Positions 12,420 to 24,741 of a DNA stretch of 64,000 nt are shown in pieces. How positions within the stretch are numbered: position 1 is the stretch's first letter; every line of letters starts with the position of its first letter. Origin of the DNA: Triticum aestivum (taxonomy: Eukaryota; Streptophyta; Magnoliopsida; Poales; Poaceae); NCBI RefSeq assembly GCF_018294505.1, contig NC_057797.1:123447116-123511115 (forward strand), given 5' to 3'. The notes under the pieces were generated by a model that was given only the letters and a program-made list of their open reading frames with translations, did no database searches and was not told the origin of the DNA. The position numbers and the translations under genes are program-made.

Positions 12420-13130
12420 TTGTGCATCCCTCCTACTTCCTTACCCTGCATGAATAGAACTCAGGTTTTCGCCTGATTGCAGTGAGAGCATTTTGGAGGG
12501 GGAGCCCCTTATGTAAAACTTGTGTTCATCGTATTAGTAGACGCTACATTGCCCATGCGCCCGCGCCAAGTGGTTGGCCCAGGCGACGCGCTGGTCGGCT
12601 AGTTTACCTTTGTCCCGTGCTGGCCCTGAGGCAGCCCACGGGGGGTTGTGGTGTTTCGAGTGTTCCCTGATTGGGTTCGTAGGATCTGCAGTAAAACACC
12701 CTCCTGAGAGGTCACGTCGGCGGCAGTCTGGGCTGCGCGCAAGCTAGGCCTGACCCTGCTTGTGAGGGGAGGAAGCTGAGGCGATGCGGTAACCAAAATG
12801 CGAGAAATTGCTCGAACGAGACTAAGCACCCATTCCCCAAACACACGCAAATCTCAAATTCGAATCCAACTTGAATCCAGTGGGGGAAAGCGGCAACCAA
12901 AGGGAAAAGCGACGAAAGCAAACAAAAGGCCGTGTCCGACACCTAGTCTAGTCTTGGACGTCTTCTCACCAGCGCGGAGCTAAGTGCTGCCACTAGGCGT
13001 GGGAGGGAGCCCCAGGGCCTGAGGCCGGCACCCCTGAGACTCCGGGGCATGTAAAGCCCCACTCATTATTACGTGAGAGTGTCACGGGGCGGCGAGCTTC
13101 ACAGGCACTGGGCCTTCTTCACAGGTACTG
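12420..13130. other. G1 internal spacer, no gene seen
   Basis: Non-coding DNA between the antisense gene and the gag remnant. Part of it (about 12950-13090) matches the reverse complement of G2 around 41400-41580, the region 3' of integrase. It therefore corresponds to the sense 3' untranslated part of the element. Confidence 0.6.
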
Positions 13131-13304
13131 GCCTTGCTTCATATCCCCAGATGAGGGCCCCGCCTTGTGCCACACTCTAGTGCCATCGATGATGACCGGA
13201 AACCAGGACGCCGCCGATGGGGTAGAGCGATCGCCAGCGGTTCCCCCGACGACCACGGGTCCTCCGCCGGGGGCAGGCCCTGAGGCACCTCCCTAGCGGA
13301 GGGC

Positions 13305-14200
13305 CTACCTCCTGAGAGCGCCTTGCTCCGAACGCCGCGGTGGTGATGTCGGATCCCGGCCCCTCTCCTGCAGCCCCCTGCGCCCTCCTCCCGAGGGGCA
13401 GGAGACTGTGGGAGCGGGGCAGCTGCTCGCTGTGGCGACCTGCACCTCCTGCGATCCATGGTTAGCGTATGCCTGCTCCTGAAAAATCAGCGGTACCCGA
13501 TAATCATTGGCGCCATCATGGCTAGTGGGACCAACCCGGGGCTCCCGGAAAGGCTCAGCTTCTGGCGCCTCGTCCCCCCAGCTTGGGCCGAGGAGCGAGC
13601 CTTGTTCGCTCTCGTGTGGGTGTCCTCGGTCCATCATGAGGGGCACGTATTCCTCCGGTGCCGTCATCCTGAATGCCATGCCATAATGCCTCGCATGCCA
13701 CGCGGTCCTGCCTGACGCGCCCACCGTGGGATGGCAGCGCGGCTGTCCACTGGGGTCGCGGGTCGCGTCGAGTCCTTCTTCTTTGCGGACCGGGAGCGGG
13801 GGCAGCGCCGCTGCCGGTCCGGCACTGACAGCTTTGCTGGCGTGGGAGTAGCCTTGGAGCCCGCGGGCGCGCAGAGCCCCCGCACGGGCTGCCCTGGGCC
13901 TGAGATGGGAGCTGGGTGGAGAAGGGGTGAGCCCCCGAGGCGGCGAAGCCCAGGAGCTCTGCCACTCGCTCCAGCAGCACGTCGTGGCCGCCCTCCAGCA
14001 GCCTGCACTGCAGTAGCTCTCGGGCCGATGTGAGCGCGGCCCTCGAGTTCGCCTGCTCCCTGCGGGTGTACGGTGTCATGGTCATGGCGTGATTGGAGGC
14101 CCTTGCTGTCGACCACGCCTGCCGCAGCGTGAGAGCTGTCGGAGCCTGTCTGCATCGCCCGCGGCCCGCAGCGCTCTGTGGACCGCGAGCTGCCTGGGGT
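13305..14200 (-). pseudogene. G1 gag N-terminal remnant
   Basis: Downstream of the primer-binding site on the minus strand, a frame starting just past 14200 reads through an Ala/Arg/Gln-rich leader. A helical segment follows (YTRREQANSRAALTSARELL, then LLERVAELLGF), like the N-terminal part of Tat-lineage gag. The frame shifts repeatedly after about 150 codons. No capsid core, zinc knuckle or protease follows before the element passes into its 3' spacer. I read this as a gag truncated by an internal deletion; the exact start is uncertain. Confidence 0.5.
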
Positions 14201-14215
14201 GGATTCCGGCGCACC

Positions 14216-14233
14216 CCTACCTGGCGCGCCAAA
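14216..14233 (-). other. primer-binding site of G1
   Basis: The minus strand reads TTTGGCGCGCCAGGTAGGGG from the LTR end. G2 has the same motif after its 5' LTR (36531-36548). I do not assign the tRNA. Confidence 0.8.
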
Positions 14234-15200
14234 TATCGGATTTCGGGTTCCGGCAGACCCTTGAGGTTCGAACACTAGGGTGCGCGCGGAGATTTCTCCT
14301 CCTACCTACCTGCACCCCTCCGCCTTGCTAGGATCTAAACTATGGAAAGAACAACACAAGAGACACAAGGTTTATACTGGTTCGGGCCACCGTTGTGGTG
14401 TAATACCCTACTCCAGTGTGTGGTGTGGTGGATTGCCTCTTGGGCTGATGATGATGAACAATACAAGGAAGAACAGCCTCGCGAGGGTCTGTTCCTGGCT
14501 GGGGCGATGAACTGCTGGGAGGAGTCCAGTCACCCTTCTCTCTCTCTCTCTACCTGATCTTCTCTATCCTTTTATCCCTCTCGGCTAGCTCGCTCGCTTC
14601 TTAGCCCCTCAGCCCCCTTGGTTCTGTGGGTGGCTGGTCCTATGTATAGAGGCCCTGGTCCTCTTCCCAAATATCGAGTAGGAAGGGAGCCAACAATGGT
14701 GGGCTAATTTGAAGGGGGACAGCTAGTATCAACTATCCTGACAAAAGTAGTCTTCGCATGCGCAAAGCTTTGGTGATGACGCCGTCTTGGGCTCCACGGT
14801 GACCTCCGTCTCGTAGTCCTCCTGGTCTTGGTCTTGTTGCACCAAAATGGCAACCTTTGCCTGATGCCTCGGTACTCCGCGGCTGCGCTTGCCCCCTTTG
14901 CACCAAAGAGGAAGGGAGGACATTGCACGGGCTGGCACCCGCCTGGCGCCCCCGGTCGTCATGGCTTGCGTCACGGGCACCTCATGAGGTACCCCGCCTT
15001 GATCTCTCCGCCTCCTCGTGAGACAGCCTGACGAGGCCGCGCCTGAGGAAGCTCCGCGTCGTCCGCCCCGCGAGGCTTGGCCCCTTGCGAGGGTCTTGGG
15101 TTTGTGTTGGTGAAGATGGTCCGCGCTGGGCCCATCTTTGAGCCACGCCGCAGGCCGCAGGCAGGCAAGTTTGGGGACCCCCGTTCCCAGAACGCCGACA
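14234..15200 (-). repeat. G1 5' LTR, complete, 967 bp
   Basis: From TATCGG (a mutated TGTCGG terminus) to GCCGACA on the plus strand. It corresponds end to end with the G2 LTRs (940-941 bp) in reverse orientation. It includes the stretch of CT repeats also seen in the truncated 3' LTR near 8270. Confidence 0.9.
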
Positions 15201-16205
15201 TACACCCAAAGAAAATAACGACGAGGAACGGAAGGACGCAGCGACGGGTGGTTCCCTCGAGCAGCAGCCAAAGCGGCAGCGTAAACGACGCCCCAAATCC
15301 CACCTCGTCAGAAATAACGATGACATAGACCCAACGTTAGAGCAGGGTGAACCATTGACCGACCACGGTAACACGGAAAATCAAGCCGAACAACCCAACC
15401 CCGTCGAAGATAATAGTCCGGACGATATCACACCGGACAGGCGCCAGGAGCAACATAATGCCCACCAAAGGCTTGTTGCCATGGCGAGGAGTCTAAAAAA
15501 ACAGAAGCAAAGGCTCAAGGCTGCACAAGACACACTCAAAATCAAATGGAGTGAAGTACTCAACACAGCAGCGAAGTACGGCAGTAATCGCCACACCAAG
15601 AACTACCCTAAGCGGAAGTTGCTACCGGAATTCGATGAGGAGGCCTTAGATCCCCCGCAACCAAAAATTGAAATGGCCATCCGGCCGGATAGATGACCTC
15701 ACAGCCAGCATAAAGTGGCGAACAACACCGCACATAAGCCAATACGCGACCCACACGAGGGCTTGCATGAAAAGGATGGCGCAACCAGATCCATTTATGG
15801 ACCACGCAAGCGCGCTCCAGCATACGATGCAACACAACAAACATCCGAACACCACGGTACACCCAGATACAGGGGTGCCGCACACCCCCTATGTTTCACC
15901 GATGAGATGCTGGACCATGAATTTCCAGAGGGATTCAAACCCGTAAAAATAGAGGTGTACGACGGAACAACAGACCCTGGGGTCTGGATTGAGGACTATA
16001 TCCTCTATATCCATATGGCTCGAGGAGATGATCTCCACGCCATCAAGTATTTACCCCTCAAGCTCAAAGGGCCAGATCGGCACTGGCTTAAAAGCCTCCC
16101 CGAAAGCTCCATTGGAAGCTGGGAAGAGCTCGAAGACGCCTTTCGGGCAAATTTTCAAGGGACATATATCCGACCACCAGATGCGGACGATTTAAGTCAT
16201 ATAAC
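15201..16205 (+). pseudogene. Fatima-like gag, N-terminal part
   Basis: The frame is open from the G1 junction through a basic cluster (KRQRKRRPK) near 15270. A helical, charged region follows, then a frameshift near 15695. The second frame (about 15715 onward) contains the capsid core of the retrotransposon gag family: an EFPEGFKPVKIEVYDGTTDP stretch, then the YLPLKLKGPDRHWLKSLP and SWEELEDAFRANFQGTY motifs. Coding is cut at 16205 by the Angela insertion inside the capsid domain and resumes at 24742 (LSHIT continues into TQQPEESARKLW). Gag would form the virus-like particle. This copy is broken by one frameshift and one insertion. Confidence 0.8.
16201..16205. other. target-site duplication of Angela, left copy (ATAAC)
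   Basis: ATAAC precedes the LTR at 16206 and is repeated exactly at 24742-24746. Confidence 0.95.
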
Positions 16206-17933
16206 TATTGGGGATCATAGCAGAAATTTAAAATTTTCTACGCATCACCAAGATCAATCTATGGAGTAATCTAGCAACGAGTGGAAGGAGAGTGCATCTA
16301 CATACCCTTGTAGATCGCTAAGCGGAATTGTTGCAAGAACGCGGATCAAGGAGTCGTACTCGCAGCGATTCAGATCGCTATTGATTCCGATCTAAGCGCC
16401 GAACAATGGCGCCTTCGCATTCAACACACGTGCAGCCCGGTGATGTCTCCCACGCCTTGATCCAGCAAGGGGAGAAGGAGAGGTTGGGGAAGACTCCATC
16501 CAGCAGCAGCACGACGACGTGGTGGTGAAGGAGGAGCGTGGCAATCCTGCAGGGCTTCGCCAAGCACCGCGAGAGAGGAGGAGGACTTGGGAGAGGGGGA
16601 GGGCTGTGCCAGAACTTGGGTGCGGCTGCCCTCCCACCCCCACATATATATAGGGGCAAGGGAGAGGGGGGCCGGCCCCCTCAGATCCAATCTGAGGAGG
16701 GGGCGGCGGCCAGGGGGGTTGCCTTGCCCCCCAAGGCAAGGGGGCGCCCCCCTTTAGGGTTCCCCAAACCCTAGGCGCATGGGCCTTAGGGGGGAGGCAC
16801 CCAGCCCACTAAGGTGCTGGTCCCTCTCCACACACAGGCCATAGGGCCCTCCGGAGCAGGTGGACCCTCCCGGTGGACTCCCTGAACCCCTCCGATGGTC
16901 CCGGTACAATACCGGTAACACCCGAATTATTCCGGTGACCGTATGATGACTTCCCATATATAAATCTTTACCTCCGAACCATTCCGGAACTCCTCATGAC
17001 ATCCGGGATCTCATCCGGGACTCTGAATAACATTCAGTAACCACGTACATCTATTCCCTATAACCCTAGCGTCATCGAAACTTAAGTGTGTAGACCCTAC
17101 GGGCTCGGGAGTCATGCGGACATGGCCGAGACAACTCTCCGGTCAATAACCAACAGCAGGATCTGGATACCCATGTTGGCTCCCACATGCTCCACGATGA
17201 TCTCATTGGATGAACCATGATGTCAAGGATTCAATCAATCCCATATACAATTCCCTTTGTCTATCGGTACGATACTTGCCCGAGATTCGATCGTCGGTAT
17301 CCCGATACCTTGTTCAATCTCGTTACCAGCAAGTCTCTTTAGTCGTTCCGTAACACATCATCCCGTGATCAACTGCTTGGTCACATTGTGCACATTATGA
17401 TGATGTCCTACCGAGTGGGCCCAGAGATACCTCTCCGTTACACGGAGTGACAAATCCCAGTCTCGATTCGTGCCAACCCAACAGACACTTTCAGAGATAC
17501 CCGTAGTGCACCTTTATAGCCACCCAGTTACGTTGTGACGTTTGGCACACCCAAAGCACTCCTACGGTATCCGGGAGTTGCACAGTCTCATGGTCTAAGG
17601 AAATGATACTTGACATTAGAAAAGCTTTAGCATACGAACTACACGATCTTGTGCTAGGCTTAGGATTGGGTCTTGTCTATCACATCATTCTCCTAATGAT
17701 GTGATCCCGTTATCAACTACATCCAATGTCCATGGTCAGGAAACCATAACCATCTATTGATCAATGAGCTAGTCAACTAGGGGCTTACTAGGGGCATGGT
17801 GTTGTCTATGTATCCACACATGTATCTGAGTTTCCTATCAATACAATTCTAGCATGGATAATAAACGATTATCATGAACAGGGAAATATAATAATAACCA
17901 ATTTATTATTGCCTCTAGGGCATATTTCCAACA
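16206..17933 (-). repeat. Angela 3' LTR
   Basis: 1728 bp. A TATA-like CCTATATATATG lies on the minus strand near 16640. The terminus at 16206 reads TATTGG instead of TGTTGG. It closely matches 23014-24741 and the solo LTR 29653-31388. Confidence 0.95.
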
Positions 17934-17947
17934 GTCTCCCACTTGCA
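17934..17947 (-). other. Angela polypurine tract
   Basis: The minus strand reads TGCAAGTGGGAGAC immediately before the 3' LTR, the conserved BARE/Angela purine tract. Confidence 0.9.
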
Positions 17948-18298
17948 CTAGAGTCAATAATCTAGTTCACATCGCCATGTGATTAACACTCACAGGTCAC
18001 ATCGCCATGTGACCAACATCCAAAGAGTTTACTAGAGTCAATAATCCAGTTCACATCACTATGTGATTAACACTCAATGAGTTCTGGGTTTGATCATGTT
18101 ATGCTTGTGAGAGAGGTTGTAGTCAACGGGTCTGCAATATTTAGATCCCTATGTATTTCGCAAAACTTTATGTGATATCGTAGATGCTGCTACCACGTTC
18201 CGCTAGGAGCTATTCCAAATTGTTTCTCCATTATACGTATCCGGTATCTCTACTCAGAGCTATCCAGATAGGTGTTAAGCTTGCATCGACGTAACTCT

Positions 18299-20590
18299 TT
18301 ACGTCGAACTCTTTATCACCTCCATAACCGAGAAACATTTCCTTATTCCTCTAAGGGTAATTTTGACCGCTATCTGGTGATCCACCCCTAGATCACCTTT
18401 GTACCCTCTTTCCAGACATGTGGCAAGGCACACATCTGGTGCGGTACACAACATGTCATACCATATAGAGCCTATGAAAAAAGCATAGGGGACGACCTTC
18501 ATCCTTCCTCTTTCTTCTGCCATGGTCAATCTTTGAGTCTTACTTAACTTCACACCTTACAACTCAGGTAAGAACCCCTTCTTTGACTGATCTATTTTGA
18601 ACTCCTTCAAAACATGTCAAGGTGTGTGTTCTTTGAAAGTATCATCAGGCGTCTTGATCTATCTCTACAGATCTTGATGCCCAATATGTAAGCAGCTTTA
18701 TCCAGGTCTTCCTTTGAAAATCACTCTTCAAACAACCGTTTATGCTTTCCAGAAATTCAACATTATTTCGGATCAACAATATCTCATCCACATATACTTA
18801 TCAGAAATGTTGTAGTGCTCCCACTCACTTTCTTGTAAATACAAGTTTCTAGCAAACATTGTATAAACCTAAAAGCATTGATCACTCCATCAAAGCATAT
18901 ATTCCGATTCCGAGATGCTTGCTCTAGTCCATAGAAGGATTGCTGGAGCCAGCATACCTTTTAGCATCTTTAGGATCGACAAAACCTTTTATTGTATCAC
19001 ATACAACCTTTTCTTATGAAAACTGGTAAGAAAACTTGTTTTGACATCCATCTATCAGATTTCATAATCGAAAAAGACAGCCAATGCTAACATGATTCCG
19101 ATGGACTTAAACATCGCTACGGGTGAGAAATTCTCATCGTAGTCAACTCCTTGAACTTGTGAAAAGACTCTTTCCCACAAGTCGAGCTTCATAGACGGTA
19201 ACATTACCGCCCACGTCCGTCTTCTTCTTAAAGATCCATTTATCTCAATGGCTTGCCGATCATCGGGCAAGTCCACCAAAGTCCATACTTTGTTCTGATA
19301 CATGGATCCTATCTCGGATTTCATGGCTTCTAACCATTTGTCGGAATACGGGCCCACCATCGCTTCTCCATAGCTCGTAGGTTCATTGTTGTCTAACAAC
19401 ATGATATCTAAGACAGGATTACCGTACCACTCAGGAGTAGTACATATCCTTGTTGACCTACGAGGTTCGATAGCAACTTGATCCGAAGCTTCATGATCAC
19501 TATCATTAACTTCCTATTCAACAGACGTAGGCGCCACAGAAAACATCTTTCTGTGTTGCATCACTCTCTGGTTGAAGTAAAGGTTCGACAACCTCATCAA
19601 GTTCTATCTTCCTCCCACTCAATTCTTTTGAGAGAAACTCCTTCTCGAGAAAGGACCCGTTCTTAGCGACAAACAATTTGCCCTCGGATCTGAGATAGAA
19701 GGTATACCCAACTGTCACCTTTGGGTATCCTATGAAGATGTGTTTGTCCGCTTTTGGGTTCGAGCTTCTCCGGCTGAAGCCTTAAGCATCGCAGCCCCAA
19801 ACATTAAGAAATGACAACTTTGGTTTCTTGCCAAACCATATTCATATGACGTCATCTCAACGGACTTAGATGGTGTCCTATCTAAAGTGAATGCAGCTGT
19901 CTCTAACACATATCCTCAAAATGAAAACGGTAGATCGGTAAGAGACATCATAGATCGCACAATATCTCATAAGGTTCGATTACGACGTCCGGACACACCA
20001 TTACCCTGTGGTGTTCCAGGTGGCTTCAACTGTGAAACAATTCCACAATGTCTTAATTGATTGCCAAACTCATAAGTCATAAATTCTCATCGATCAGATC
20101 GTAGGAATTTGATCTTCTTGTTATGATGGTTCTTAACTTCACTCTAAAATCGCTTGAACTTTTCAAATGTTTCAGACTTGTGCTTCATTAAGTAAATATA
20201 CCTATATCTACTCAAATCATCAGTCAAGATGAAAAAATAGTGATATCCACCGCACGCTTCAATTCTCATTGGATCACACGCATCAGCATGTATGATTTCC
20301 AATAAGTCACTTGCCCATTTCATTGTACCTGAAAACAGGGTCTTAGTCATCCTGCCCATGAGGCATGGCTCGCATGTGTCAAGCGATTCAAAATCAAGTG
20401 ACTCCAAGCATCCATCGACATGGAGTTTCTTCATGCATCTTACGCCAATATGACCTAAGCGGCAGTGCCACAAGAAAGTGGTACTATCATTATTAACTCT
20501 ACATCTTTTGGCGTGAACATGTGTATTACCACGACCGAGACTCCATGAACCATTCACATAGGGTGCATGACCATGAAAGGTATTATTCAT
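18299..20590 (-). pseudogene. Angela pol remnant: integrase, RT and RNase H linker
   Basis: Copia-type pol in fragments on the minus strand. 20144-20590 holds the GAG_pre-integrase zinc-binding region (WHCRLGHIG, then CEPC) and the start of the integrase core (GGYHYFFILTDDLSRY). 19518-19718 covers the integrase C-terminal end. 19055-19402 is the beginning of the RT domain (SYGEAMVGPYSDKWLEAMKS, then a VDYDENFSPVAM motif). 18299-18553 matches the RT-RNase H linker (IGSIWYDMLC, then APDV). Between these the frame is lost by stops and indels. Integrase comes before RT, as in Ty1/copia. No function can remain. Confidence 0.85.
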
Positions 20591-20706
20591 GTAAACAGAA
20601 TAACCATTATTCTCTAACTTAAATGAATAACCTTAGTGCAATGAACATGATCTAATCATATTCATGCTCAACGTAGACACCTGATAACATTTATCTAGGT
20701 TCAATA

Positions 20707-21020
20707 CTAATCCCGAAGGCAGATGGAGCGTGCGATGGTGATCTCATCAACTTTGGAAACACTTCCAACACACATCATCACCTCGCCCTTAGCCAGTCTC
20801 CGTTTAGTCCGTAGCTTTTGCTTCAAGTCACCAATAATAGCAACTGAACTGGTATCCAATACCCAGGTGCTACCAGGAGTACTAGTGAGGTACACATTAA
20901 TAACACGTATATACTTTGTTGAAGTTGCCAGCCTTCTTATCTACCATGCATTTGGGGTAATTCCGCTACCAGTGACCGTTCCCCTTACAATAGAAGCACT
21001 TAGTCTCGGGTTTGGGTTCA
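20707..21020 (-). pseudogene. Angela zinc knuckle and protease remnant
   Basis: On the minus strand a CCHC knuckle (CFYCKGNGHW ... C, about 20950-21010) is interrupted by a TAG codon. About 40 codons later comes the aspartic protease motif TWVLDTSS (near 20850). This is the gag-to-pol transition of a BARE-type polyprotein, now disrupted. Confidence 0.75.
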
Positions 21021-21225
21021 ACCTTGGGTTCCTTCACTGGAGCGGCAACTGGTTTGCCATCCATGAAGTTTCCCTTCTAGCCCTTGCCCTTCTTGAAACC
21101 AGTGGTCTTGTTAAACCATCAACACTTGATGCTCCTTCTTGATTTCTACCTTTTGCGGTCTTAAGCACCGCGAACAGCTACGGGATCAACTCCATCCCTT
21201 GCATGTCATAGTTCATCACGAAGAT

Positions 21226-22980
21226 CTAGTAGCTTAGTGATAGTGGCTGGAGAACTCTATCAATCACTATCTTATCTGGAAGTTTAACTCCCACTTGATT
21301 TAAGTGATTGTGGCACCCAGACATTCTGAGCACATGCTCACTAGCTGAGCTGTTCTCCTCCATCTTGTTGGCAAAAGAACTTGTCAGAGGTCTCATACCT
21401 CTCAACACGGGCATGAGCCTGAAATCCCAATTTCAGCTCTTGGAACATCTCATATGTCTTATGGCGTTCAAAACGTCATTGGAATCCTGATTCTAAGCCG
21501 TAAAGTATGGTGCACTAAACTATCAAGTAGTCATTAGGATGTGTCTGTCAGGTGTTCACAATATCCACAGACAACATTGTAGGGGTTTGCACATCGAGTG
21601 GTGTATCAAAGATGTAAGCCTTCTATGTAGCAGTGAGGACAATCCTCGGACTACGGACCCAGTCCGCATCATTGCTTACCATATCTCTAGGAACGTATTG
21701 AAACATGGAGCTACAACGTGAGCTATTTATCTACAACATATTTGCAAAGACAATTTAGACTATGTTCATGATAATTAAGTTCATCTAATCAAATTATTTA
21801 ATGAACTCCCACTCAGATAGACATCCCTCTAGTCATCTAAGTGATACATGATCCGAGTCAACTAGGCCGTGTCCGATCATCACGTGAGACGGACTAGTCA
21901 TCATCGGTGAACATCTTCATGTTGATCGTATCTTCTATATGACTCATGTTCGACCTTTCGGTCTTCCGTGTCCCGAGGCCATGTCTGTACATGCTAGGCT
22001 GGTCAAGTCAACCTAAGGGTATTGCGTGTGTAAATCTAGCTTACACCCGTTGTATTCAAACATTATAATCTATCACACCCGATCATCACGTGGTGCTTCG
22101 GAACAATGAACCTTCGCAACGGCGCACAGTTAGGGGGAACACTTTCTTGAAATTATTGCGAGGGATCATCTTATTTAAGCTACCGTCGTTCTAAGCAAAT
22201 AAGATGTAAAACATGATAAACATCACATGCAATCAAATAGTGACATGATATGGCCAATACCATTTTGCTCCTTTTGATCTCCATCTTCGGGGCGCCATGA
22301 TCATCATCGTCACCGGCATGACACCACGATCTCCATCATCATGATCTCCATCATCGTGTCTTCATGAAGTCATCTCGTCAACTATTACTTCTACTACTAT
22401 GGCTAACGGTTTAGCAATAAAGTAAAGTAATTACATGACGTTTAAGTTGACACGCGGGTCATAAATAAATTAAGACAACTCCTATGGCTCCTGCCGGTTG
22501 TCATACTCATCGACATGCAAGTCGTGATTCCTATTACAAGAACATGATCAATCTCATACATCACATATATCATTCATCACATCCTTTTGGCCATATCACA
22601 TCACAAGGCATATGCTGCAAAAACAAGTTAGACATCCTCTAATTGTTGTTGCAAATTTTTACGTGGCTGCTATAGGTTTCTAAATAGAACGTTTCTTACC
22701 TACGCCAAAACCATAACGTGATATGTCAATTTATATTTACCCTTCATAAGGACCCTTTTCATCGAATCCGATCCGACTAAAGTGGGAGAGACAGACACCC
22801 GCTAGCCACCTTATGCAACTAGTGCATGTCAGTCAGTGGAACCTGTCTCACGTAAGAGTACGTGTAAGGTCGGTCCGGGCCGCTGCATCCCACGATGCCG
22901 CCGAATCAAGATAAGACTAGTAATGGCAAGTAAATTGACAAAATCGACGCCCACAACAACTTGTGTTCTACTCGTGCATA
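21226..22980 (-). pseudogene. Angela gag remnant
   Basis: The best-preserved piece, 21226-21414, matches the copia gag segment around SASEHVLRMSGC and LNQVGVKLPDKIVIDRVLQ. Upstream sequence to the primer-binding site should hold the rest of gag and the leader, but stops and indels are too dense to follow one frame. Confidence 0.55.
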
Positions 22981-22998
22981 GAAACTACGCATAGACCT

Positions 22999-23013
22999 AG
23001 CTCATGATGCCAC
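22999..23013 (-). other. Angela primer-binding site, mutated
   Basis: The minus strand next to the 5' LTR reads GTGGCATCATGAGCTAGG, which aligns with TGGTATCAGAGC-type initiator tRNA-Met sites but carries several changes. Confidence 0.7.
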
Positions 23014-24741
23014 TGTTGGGGATTGTAGCAGAAATTTAAAATTTTCTACGCATCACCAAGATCAATCTATGGAGTAATCTAGCAACAAGTGGAAGGAGAG
23101 TGCATCTACATACCCTTGTAGATCGCTAAGCGGAAGCGTTGCAAGAACGCGGATGAAGGAGTCGTACTCGCAGCGATTAAGATCGCGGTTGATTCCGATC
23201 TAAGCGCCGAACAAAGACGCCTCCGCGTTCAACACACGTGCAGCCCGGTGACGTCTCCCACGCCTTGATACAGCAAGGGGAGAAGGAGAGGTTGGGGAAG
23301 ACTCCATCCAGCAGCAGCACGATGGCGTGGTGGTGAAGGAGGAGCGTGGCAATCCTGCAGGGCTTCGCCAAGAACCACGGGAGAGGAGGAGGACTTGGGA
23401 GAGGGGGAGGGCTGCGCTAGAACTTGGGTGCAGCTGCCCTCCCACCCCCACATGTATATAGGGGCAAGGGAGAGGGGCCGGCCCCCTTAGATCCAATCTG
23501 AGGAGGGGGCGGCGGCCAGGGGGGTTGCCTTGCCCCCCAAGGAAAGGGGGGCGCCCCCCTTTAGGGTTCCCCAAACCCTAGGCGCATGGGCCTTGGGGGG
23601 GGAGGCGCCAAGCCCACTAAGGGGCTGGTCCCTCTCCACACACAGGCCATAGTGCCCTCTGGAGCAGGTGGACCCTCCCGGTGGACCCCCAGAACCCCTT
23701 CGGTGGTCTCGCTACAATACCGGTAACCCCCGAATTATTCCGGTGACCGTATGATGACTTCCCATATATAAATCTTTACCTCCGGACCATTCCAGAACTC
23801 CTTGTGACATCCGGGATCTCATCCGGGACTCCGAATAACATTCGGTAACCACGTACATCTATTCCCTATAACCCTAGCGTCATCGAACCTTAAGTGTGTA
23901 GACCCTACGGGCTCGAGAGTCATGAAGACATGGCCGAGACAACTCTCCGGTCAATAACCAACAGCAGGATCTGGATACCCATGTTTCCTCCCACATGCTC
24001 CACGATGATCTCATTGGATGAATCACGATGTCAAGGATTCAATCAATCCCGTATACAATTCCCTTTGTCTATCGGTACGATAGTTGCCCGAGATTCGATC
24101 GTCGTTATCCCGATACCTTGTTCAATCTCGTTACCGGCAAGTCTCTTTACTCGTTCCGTAACACATCATCCCGTGATCAACTCCTTGGTCACATTGTGCA
24201 CATTATGATGATGTCCTACCGAGTGGGCCCAGAGATACCTCTCCGTTACACGGAGTGACAAATCCCAGTCTCGGTTCGTGCCAACCCAACAGACACTTTC
24301 GGAGATACCCGTAGTGCACCTTTATAGCCACCCAGTTACGTTGTGACGTTTGGCACATCCAAAGCACTCCTACGGTATCCAGGAGTTGCACAATCTCATG
24401 GTCTAAGGAAATGATACTTGACATTAGAAAAGCTTTAGCATACGAACTACACGATCTTGTGCTAGGCTTAGGATTGGGTCTTGTCCATCACATCATTCTC
24501 CTAATGATGTGATCCCGTTATCAACGACATCCAATGTCCATGCTCAGGAAACCGTAAGCATCTATTGATCAACGAGCTAGTCAACTAGAGGCTTACTAGG
24601 GACATGGTGTTGTCTATGTATCCACACATGTATCTGAGTTTCCTATGAATACAATTCTAGCATGGATAATAAACGATTATCATGAACAAGGAAATATAAT
24701 AATAACCAATTTATTATTGCCTCTAGGGCATATTTCCAACA
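23014..24741 (-). repeat. Angela 5' LTR
   Basis: 1728 bp from TGTTGGGG to TTCCAACA on the plus strand, paired with 16206-17933. Confidence 0.95.

Larger units (their letters stand above)
8218..15200 (-). mobile_element. gypsy element G1, Tat-like, pol-less, with antisense gene
   Basis: Minus-strand LTR retrotransposon. The 5' LTR is 14234-15200, the primer-binding site 14216-14233, the truncated gag about 13305-14200, an opposite-strand gene 9226-12419, and the 3' LTR 8218-8931, cut by the LARD insertion. Its LTR matches that of G2 (35589-44103), so G1 and G2 are one family. No protease, RT, RNase H or integrase can be found, so mobility would have depended on a relative such as G2. It is inserted in the Fatima-like gypsy whose gag resumes at 15201. 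The left target-site copy lies outside the window. Confidence 0.85.
16206..24741 (-). mobile_element. Angela/BARE/WIS copia element, complete ends, decayed interior
   Basis: Minus-strand copia element with two LTRs of 1728 bp (16206-17933 and 23014-24741), an exact ATAAC target duplication, the family's purine tract at 17934-17947 and a degenerate Met-type primer site at 22999-23013. Read on the minus strand, the LTR starts TGTTGGAAATATGCCCTAG, the well-known BARE-1/WIS/Angela terminus. The interior (17934-23013, 5.1 kb) preserves the copia order gag, protease, integrase, RT, RNase H only as frameshifted and stop-ridden fragments. It is inserted in the capsid domain of the Fatima-like gag. 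Confidence 0.95.

Noticed and set aside
16378..16774. Frames of 90-125 codons repeated in all Angela LTRs (also 23177-23574, 29839-30261)
   Set aside because: They lie in the LTR promoter/leader region of a known non-coding LTR and recur only because the LTR recurs.
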